A stretch of DNA of 64,000 bases, taken from assembly GCA_020310875.1 (NCBI GenBank), contig CM035430.1, forward strand, positions 104,430,431 through 104,494,430. The letters run 5' to 3'. Both the position numbers and the translations under genes were made by a program. Shown here piece by piece: positions 57,666-64,000 of the stretch. The notes under the pieces are model-generated. The model was not told the DNA's origin and did no database searches. It was given only the letters and a program-made list of their open reading frames with translations. The number at the start of each line of letters is the position of its first letter. The stretch's first letter is position 1. Origin of the DNA: Ceratopteris richardii. Taxonomy: Eukaryota; Streptophyta; Polypodiopsida; Polypodiales; Pteridaceae.

Positions 57666-58246
57666 TGTTGACAGTATACGGGAAGAAGCAAGTACGGACA
57701 CACATGCAGATCTAGCACTGAGGCAACCCTTCATTTTTTTCAAAACCCTCACATCATTTTAAAGTGATTCTCATCACTACAAACCCTTGTAAATATCATT
57801 TCACCTTTTTGTAGCTCCATTTTGTACAAGCCGAGGAGTCCTCGAGCTTGGGGAGCCTTAGAAGTAGTTGCCTGCCAATTTTCATAATTTTTAGATCTCG
57901 TTTGGGCCCTCAAATAAGCCCTGGAACCTAATTTTTAACTAGGCCGGACACTAGGTCTGGACAGGGCCAAAGCTAGTCAAAAACTATAAATAGAGCTAGA
58001 GAGCTCACTTTTGGGGTAGCTTCTTGTAGTTTGATCTTGTATGAGAACTTTGTTGCAATAGAAGTGGTTCCATTGTCTTACTCTCTTTGTTCTTGCCGTG
58101 TGTGCGTGTGTGCGTGTATGTGTGTGCATGCTTGTGTGCTTCTCACTCACGCACTTGTGCTTCCACTTGCTCGTGGTCTTCATACCATCCTCACGTCTCC
58201 CCGGATTGACATTAAAGGAGGTGCTACTCATCGCTGAGCTACACCA
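57666..58246 (+). repeat. 3' LTR of Gyp1
   Basis: 581 bp, three differences from the 5' LTR, followed by TSD CACAT (58247-58251). Confidence 0.96.
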
Positions 58247-58251
58247 CACAT

Positions 58252-58695
58252 TGATATGCATTATCATTATGTCAAGGAGAGGTTCTCTACTGGGAAGATC
58301 AACTTGGCATATGTGCCCACGCAGGAGAAAATTGTAGACCTTTTCATGAAGGCTCTGCCTAGGGAGAGGTTTGAAGCTTTCCGCAAAGCTTTGGGGTTAC
58401 TTCCTTTCGTGGATTGATTCCACATAGCTTGGCACTTCCTTATACATGAGTGCCAGCTCCTTGTTCACCACATCACTCCTAGGGGGGATTTGTTGATATA
58501 TTTAGGTAGTGATGTGTGTGAACACACTAGGACCACCGGGGCACGTTTTTCCCTCTTTAGGAGGTTTTTTTCCCATGGCTTGTATATACGCCTATCGCCC
58601 TAATGGGCTACTTATCTTTGTACATTCTTTGTGTTGCAAGCTTCGTCTTCTTCCTTGTGTTGTTCGCGTGCTTTCGCAGATGTCTAACTCCAATA
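58252..58695 (+). mobile_element. Copia-D, right part: end of RNase H and 3' LTR
   Basis: Resumes at TGATATGCATTATC after Gyp1. The RNase H tail (YHYVKERFSTGKINLAYVPT, stop at 58415-58417) is followed by the polypurine tract and a 3' LTR at 58491-58695. That LTR is about 205 bp because about 27 bp near TGTACATTCT are missing, and its final CA reads TA. TSD copy GTGTC follows. Confidence 0.9.
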
Positions 58696-58700
58696 GTGTC

Positions 58701-59835
58701 CTCACACAACCTCTACGATGTGACATTTCCTTCCCCTTTGGAGAATTTTCATCCTTGAAAATGTAGATGAAATGTCCATAATGGTAGAAGAAAATGCTCC
58801 TGTTGTTTCCTCGTATCCTTCCCCTCAAGAAGTCTCATATGAGATCATTTCAAGGATGGAAAACTCTCTGAGTGGTGCCGACTATCTCTCGTATACAGTC
58901 AACTTCCAAACTATCACTCCCATGACATATAACATAATCAAAATGACCTAAGTCCATATGATGTATCCTCTATGGACTAATAGTATGAAACACAAGTGTA
59001 AAGTGCCAAGCTTATATGCTTGACCATACCAAAGTGGAGATAATAAACCAAAGAATCCTAGGAAATAGAGAACAAAGTCCCATAAAAAGTGACTCTAAAC
59101 CCATCTAGACTAAATGATAGATTTGCCCTCGTACCACTCTAGGTCTTTCTAACCTTGAGTGCACTCACAAGTAATAGTTTAATGTAAACTACCTTGTGAA
59201 CCATGAAAATCCATCATCCTAGCTCACATATAAGGCTTCCTTGGTAGTAAAATGAAATCTCTACATTCCATTAACCAAGAGATTTTTGGTTTGTCATCCC
59301 TTTCCTTTGGACTAAGTTCTATTGGAAGATCATCTATTGACACTAGTGCAAACTCTAAAATTTTGTCTTCCCTTTAGTTTTCCATATGAATGCAAAAAGC
59401 ACTCCTTTTGATATTTAGCTAATCTCTAAGTACCCATCCTCCTAATTGATGTTTACACATCATGATCATGATGTAACACCAACTAAGAGTTTGGTACCCC
59501 AATAGGTTAGGTATATCCCTATCTTCTAGAAACCCTAAAGAGGGGTATCATTAATCTACTCCCAATATCACTAATGTCAATAACTAAATCATCTCATCTA
59601 GCTAACAACCATCACTGGAAATAAACATAACTACTTCTCTTAGGAGTCTCCATGTGAGACTTAATCTAAACAATATGATTACTTGATCTCCCTCTTGCCT
59701 TTGATAGAAGAGTGCCACTCGTATCTAGACAATCTGATCGAGAGAAAGTGAAACTCTCTCTCTAATCTCATTTAAGGAAAAAAACCTCTAGTAGTGGAAT
59801 CTATTATGCTCTCTCTTTTCCTTTGAAAGAGGTTC
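58701..59835. other. Unassigned DNA between Copia-D and Gyp2
   Basis: No coding frame of note and no recognised repeat. It may include part of the Gyp2 LTR if that LTR starts further left than proposed. Confidence 0.4.
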
Positions 59836-60476
59836 TGTTGAATCCACTTGCTCTACTCATCCATAACTAAGAACATGTATATAAGTTCTCCATACTTTTT
59901 GTAAGCCGCTTGATTGGCATCTGTAAATCTTTTCCTTTTCATATTCTGCACGAACCAAAAGGTCGTGGCGTAAAGTTGTATTCATTTATAAATCAATGAA
60001 AAGACACTTCGGTAACAACCAGAAGGGTTGCCAGACTGTCTGTCTGGGCGATACGTCTGTGTAGTTCCGTTTTGTTGTGTTTTGAGAATTCTGAGTAATA
60101 CTATGTCTTCTGTCTTTGTTTGATTATTTGCACCTGTACGGTAAAGACTGGATTGCGATAATGTTTACAGTAAGTTAAGTATTGAATCACTGTTCTGTTA
60201 AGTTAATTACTGTAAGTCTGTACTACGGTAGTGTTTACCTTGTGCGCCGAGTACTGAGAAAGTATTAATTCGTGTATGATTCGGAAGTCTGTGAGAGAAT
60301 CCATCGGAGTATTGGTAGTAATTCATATTAACAGAGATTTAGACATTAAGGTACTGTGGTGTGAGTGTTTAATTTGGAAAATCCAATATAGGGCCTCTGT
60401 TTATTCAGACCCCTTCCACTCCCAAGAACCCGAAAAGAGCTTAAACGCGTTTCTGACGGCAAACGCGCATTTAACA
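59836..60476 (+). repeat. 5' LTR of Gyp2 (left end uncertain)
   Basis: Ends TTTAACA at 60476, one base before a gypsy primer site. A TATA box (TATATAAG, 59878-59885) and a likely R/polyadenylation region (TTTATAAATCAATGAAAAGA, about 59986-60005) support an LTR. The start TGTTGAATCC at 59836 gives short TGTT/AACA inverted ends but leaves a U3 of only about 42 bp, so the true start may be further left. Confidence 0.55.
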
Positions 60477-60477
60477 C

Positions 60478-60495
60478 TGGCGCCGTCTGTGGGAA
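60478..60495 (+). other. Primer-binding site of Gyp2
   Basis: TGGCGCCGTCTGTGGGAA, the form typical of Tat-type plant gypsy elements. Followed by a direct repeat with a 35-bp period (CAACAGAGTGTTGCAAAGTG at 60501 and 60536). Confidence 0.88.
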
Positions 60496-60629
60496 AGTGG
60501 CAACAGAGTGTTGCAAAGTGATTGTCGGAAGGTAGCAACAGAGTGTTGCAAAGTGATTGTGGGAAGGTAACCATAGATTGTGAATCGACAGTAAGGTAGA
60601 GTAGTACGCAAGTGTAGCAAAGGTGCTAT

Positions 60630-62518
60630 ATGCCGATTACTCGGTCCGGTGAGTCATATCCGAAGTACAGGAGAGATCGACAGCCTTGGGAGATATCAAA
60701 TTTATTAGGAACATCCTTAGGAGGCAGAAGCATAGATCGGTTAAGTCTAGTCGTCGAAGAAACAAAGCGTGTTAGCTGTGATTCCAGTAGAACATACTGC
60801 AATTCTGGTAGATTTTGGTGTAATTTCGGTACAGTCTGCAAAAGATACAGTAACTTCGGAGTCTACAGGAACGCAATGTGCAGTTGATCTGACACCGTCT
60901 GGCCAAGATTCAAACCTCTCTGCGGATAGAGGTGTGTTATCCAGAGAAGTCATTGAAGGTGAAAGAATACCCTGGATTGGGGAAAGTTCCACTAATTCCG
61001 GTGGCAGTTCGGTCCTAGTTGCAGAAAATTTACAATTTTCCGGAGACAGCGTTATACTTCCCGGTGAATCTTCATTCCAGACACCACTGTTCGGAGCAAG
61101 TTTGCCTACGTTTGATACCACAGAAGAGGATAGGCTATTCGAATTAGAAATTTGTAAGAGGTTGAGCGCTATTTTCAAACCGGAAGGAGAGCAGTCTAAT
61201 CATACAGACTCTGAAGAACCGGAACCACATCCTCAGATTTCAGGAAATAGTAACAGTACTGCCACTAGCACCATGACTGGGCAACAACAACAACAACAAC
61301 AACAACAGCAGCAGCAGCAACAACTACTTCCACCTCGACCAGTTCCAACAGGAGTAACATACACCAAATTCAGTGGATTTCCAGGTGATGATCCTGATGC
61401 TTATGTACGCACCTTTGAAATAAGTTATGCAGTACTTAACCATCCACCTGATCCGGCATACAAGGCCATAGTATTCCAATCAACCTTAGTTAATGAAGCA
61501 GCGAGGTGGCTTACAGAATATGATATCAACCATTTCGACACCTATGAAGCGGTAAGGGATGCGTTTTTGCAGAGATTCCGATTGAAGAAGAACCCTGCCG
61601 AAATTTTTGATTACTTGCAGAACAATAGACTGAAGCTGAATCAAACAGTGCAGGAATATTCCACCCTATTCAGAACTCATTTAAGACAACTACCGCACTG
61701 AATATTACACCCTATTCAGAACTCATTTGAGACAACTACCTCCGGCACATGCCAATTTACCGGATGATGTCATCACTCAGTGGTTTATTAATGGGTTGAC
61801 TCCGCAGCTCCGACAGATTATGATAATCCATTGTGTGGGAGCTATGACACTAGATGCGGTTATTGCAATGGCCTTGCAGCTCGAACATAAGGTTGGAGGC
61901 TTTACTGAAGACCTGGGGTGGTTGAAAGCCAGTAAAACTATTGCAGAGGATCCGACTAGACAAATGTACTGCACTAAGTGCAAGAATCCAAGGCATACCA
62001 GTGCCACATGTGCCCTTAATCAGATGTATTGCGCTATCTGCAATACAACCGGACATTCCACCGAAAACTGTGCTTATAACGCCAAAGTGCAGGGACCAGC
62101 TACTGTCAATGCTATCATACAAGAACCAGGGCAGTCGACCACTCATTATATTCCACCTCAGATGAGAAATAATCAGCAGCAAGGATACAGAAATTATCGC
62201 GGACAGCGGAATACAAATTACAATACAACCCATTGGTAGACAGGAACATCACAGGAAAATAATTCTTTGCCACCCCCTTGCTGTCATTTTTGCGGTGAGT
62301 TAGGCCACATATGCAGATTCTGTAAAGATGTAGCTAAATATGATCAAAGAAAGAAAGAACGTCAGAACCCTATGACCAATATGGTATATATTTCACCAGT
62401 AGAAACTCAAGAAGCAGTGATTCAAACAAGATCTGGTAAACAGTTACAACCAGCAGCAGAAGTGTTTGAACCTAACATCCATGAACAACAGAGAATGTAT
62501 GACAAAGCTAGTCAATGA
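60630..62518 (+). pseudogene. gag: gag of Gyp2, broken by frameshifts and an amber
   Basis: The likely start is ATG 60630 (MPITRSGESYPKYRRDRQ), a first frame lost near 60768. The main frame 60769-61701 holds an acidic N-terminus, a polyglutamine run at about 61281-61322, and the gag capsid domain (KFSGFPGDDPDAYVRTFEIS, AARWLTEYDINHFDTYEAV). A 46-bp tandem duplication at 61654-61745 shifts the frame; the gag then resumes (LPDDVITQWFINGLTPQLRQ) with knuckles CTKCKNPRHTSATC and CAICNTTGHSTENC. After an amber at 62237 comes a third, CHFCGELGHICRFC (62284-). All three are standard CX2CX4HX4C, unlike Gyp1. Confidence 0.87.
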
Positions 62519-64000
62519 ACCACCAAAGAACCTACAGTGTTCCCAGATCCAATTCCGGTGACCCACCAAAGGAAGGATCGCAGGAACAAGATTCTACCTC
62601 TGTAACAGGCGCATCATCTTCAGAATCGATGAAAAGTATAATTCAAGCAGATCAGGCATGGGAAATTTTATCTAAGGCATCCATTACTCTCCCTCTTGGA
62701 CAGTTACTTGCACTAGTACCGGGAGTTCGGCAACAAATCCAACAACAGCTCAGTCCTGGATCTTCCTGCATTCCAACGATAGCAACAGTACAACTGAAAG
62801 CTGATTCTACGGTGGATCATTCGGCCCCTTTAATTACGATATGGTACCAAAATCACAAAATTACTCAAGTACTAATTGATGGTGGGTCTAGTGTAAACAT
62901 CGCCACTGCAGCGTGAGCCTGTTCAATTTTTCGTTAGAATGGCTGACCAATCCAGAGTTCATCCGATATGACTTGTAAGAAATGTCCCGATAACTTTGCA
63001 GGGTACAACGTTTAAGATGAATTTTGTAGTCTTAGAACTACCGGAGTCTAGTCTTGACTATAATCTCCTTTTTCGGACGACCCTCGTTAAAACAGGCTAA
63101 GGTTATACAGGATTGGTCAGCACAAGAACTAACATTTAAAGATAATCATCATAAATATGTTGTTAAACTTGATGCCATTCAGCCTTGTGAACTTCATGCC
63201 AGACCATATGTAGCAGAGCCAGTCCACATGCTGGATGGCTTATCTGACGATGAAGAAGAAGCATTTTTGAAGAACAATGAAGATCTGATTTCTTTAGGTA
63301 CTATAGATCTGCAATCTATTGTAGATAACTGGAGTCCGGTAGCTTGTACGGTGGTGCTTGTGACCAAAGAAGTGGAGACAGAAGATACTGTTGCCATGGA
63401 TGATGCCGCTCTACAAAAACTTTTATAGTAAACTGATGATTCAGGCAAACCTCGTCAATTCTATGTTCCCGAAGATCAGTTAATCACCTATAATTTGGGA
63501 GATGAAGTAAATCCGCGACATGTCAAGATAAAGGAAGGATTGTCTGAGGTGTTTCAAGCAGATTTGATCCAGCTTCTTCGAGAGTTCTCTAATGTTTTTG
63601 CATGGGACTATCGTGATATGAAAGGTCTGGATCCTCGCATCTATCAGCATCGGGTCGTGCTCAAACCCGAAGCAAAGCCGATTAAACAACCTAGCTACCG
63701 TATGAATCCCAACTATGCAGCACAGGTCAAAGCAGAACTTGATCACCTATTAAAGGTAGGATTCATTGTACCCATTGAGCACGCTGAATGGATCTCCCCG
63801 ATTGTAATCCTACCAAAGAAAAACAAGCATCTCAGAATATGTGTCGATTACCGGAAATTGAATGTAGCCACCGTACCTGATCCATTCCCTCTTCCATTTC
63901 TTGATACAATCCTGGATAGAGTGGTTGGGCATGAAATGTATTCATTTCTTGATGGTTATAGTGGCTATAACTAGGTTCGAATGGCTGAGCAAGATATACC
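62515..64000 (+). pseudogene. pol: pol of Gyp2: protease and start of reverse transcriptase, runs off window
   Basis: The frame from 62515 overlaps the gag end (ATGA) and reaches a protease active site with DGG in place of DSG (VLIDGGSSVNIATAA) before a TGA at 62914. The protease C-terminus is in another frame (LKQAKVIQDW, about 63085). RT follows in that frame from 63495: FAWDYRDMKGLDPRIYQH, WISPIVILPKKN, CVDYRKLN, YSFLDGYSGYN, then an amber at 63972 where Gln is expected (YNQ). Double stop TAG-TAA at 63426. Tat-like lineage by primer site and DGG protease; clearly distinct from Gyp1. Confidence 0.87.

Larger units (their letters stand above)
41067..58246 (+). mobile_element. Gyp1, 17.2-kb Ty3/gypsy element with an extra long 3' ORF
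   Basis: Complete element: 581-bp LTRs at 41067-41647 and 57666-58246 differing at 3 positions (about 41171, 41361 and 41435), TSD CACAT at 41062-41066 and 58247-58251, tRNA-Asp type primer site, polypurine tract at 57653-57665. Internal order: leader with minisatellite, gag 43907-45838, pol 45839-53161 in the same frame with four TAG codons, then ORF 53392-57654 in another frame. The integrase core and tRNA-Asp primer site fit the Ogre/Tat/Athila branch, most like Athila, but the fingers, second protease-like domain and 3' ORF are unusual. It lies inside Copia-D RNase H, so it is the youngest layer of the nest. Confidence 0.95.

Overview
The window is a repeat-packed stretch of a land-plant (streptophyte) nuclear genome; no single-copy host gene could be recognised. 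The plant call rests on LTR retrotransposons with plant-type primer sites (initiator-Met type TGGTATCAGAGC for Ty1/copia, tRNA-Asp type TGGCGCTGTTGCCGGGGA and TGGCGCCGTCTGTGGGAA for Ty3/gypsy), abundant GA/TA microsatellites, a probable tRNA-derived SINE, and in-frame CAG-to-TAG changes expected from CHG methylation. The species cannot be named from the sequence.

Layout. 1-1420: 5' end of a minus-strand Ty1/copia element (gag start, primer site, 999-bp LTR) abutting 1421-4672, the 3' end of a divergent copy of the giant gypsy element described below. 4990-5181: minus-strand copia RNase H relic. 5256-10286: Copia-A, decayed. 10381-10680: gypsy integrase fragment. 12270-17556: gypsy LTR with primer site (Gyp4), long unassigned AT-rich DNA, and a minus-strand gypsy gag relic (Gyp5). 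17562-21614: Copia-B (TSD TCTTA), deleted for protease and most of integrase. 21984-22605: inverted copy of the Gyp4 LTR. 23170-24245: degenerate tandem repeats. 25020-26620: a satellite of about 72 bp per unit, into which a SINE-like element has inserted with a 24-bp TSD. 26900-28160: a decayed gene with SDG-A-SQ-K and HGKGEH motifs. 28172-28565: a probable LTR. 30573-38193: a gypsy pol (Gyp3) split by Copia-C (TSD TATCT). 38194-58695: Copia-D, itself split by Gyp1. 59836-64000: LTR, gag and start of pol of another gypsy element (Gyp2), running off the right edge.

The centrepiece is Gyp1 (41067-58246): 17,180 bp, two 581-bp LTRs differing at 3 sites, perfect 5-bp TSD CACAT, tRNA-Asp primer site and polypurine tract. 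Its leader carries a CpG-rich minisatellite inside a 738-bp duplication. Gag and pol lie in one frame separated by an amber codon; pol contains protease, reverse transcriptase, RNase H, two successive integrase-type H2C2 fingers, an integrase core with D, D(35)E, and then a second retropepsin-like domain (DSR instead of DSG). Downstream, behind a good splice acceptor, is an intact 1,420-codon ORF of unknown function (N-terminal domain, Pro/Ser/Thr-rich stretch, long coiled coil, conserved C-terminal domain). The same coiled coil and C-terminal domain are kept open in the divergent fragment at 1421-4008. This ORF is the best candidate for something undescribed.

History read from nesting and LTR divergence: Gyp3 is older than Copia-C (about 20 LTR differences in 230 bp), Copia-B is younger (5 in 232), Copia-D preceded Gyp1, and Gyp1 is most recent (3 in 581).
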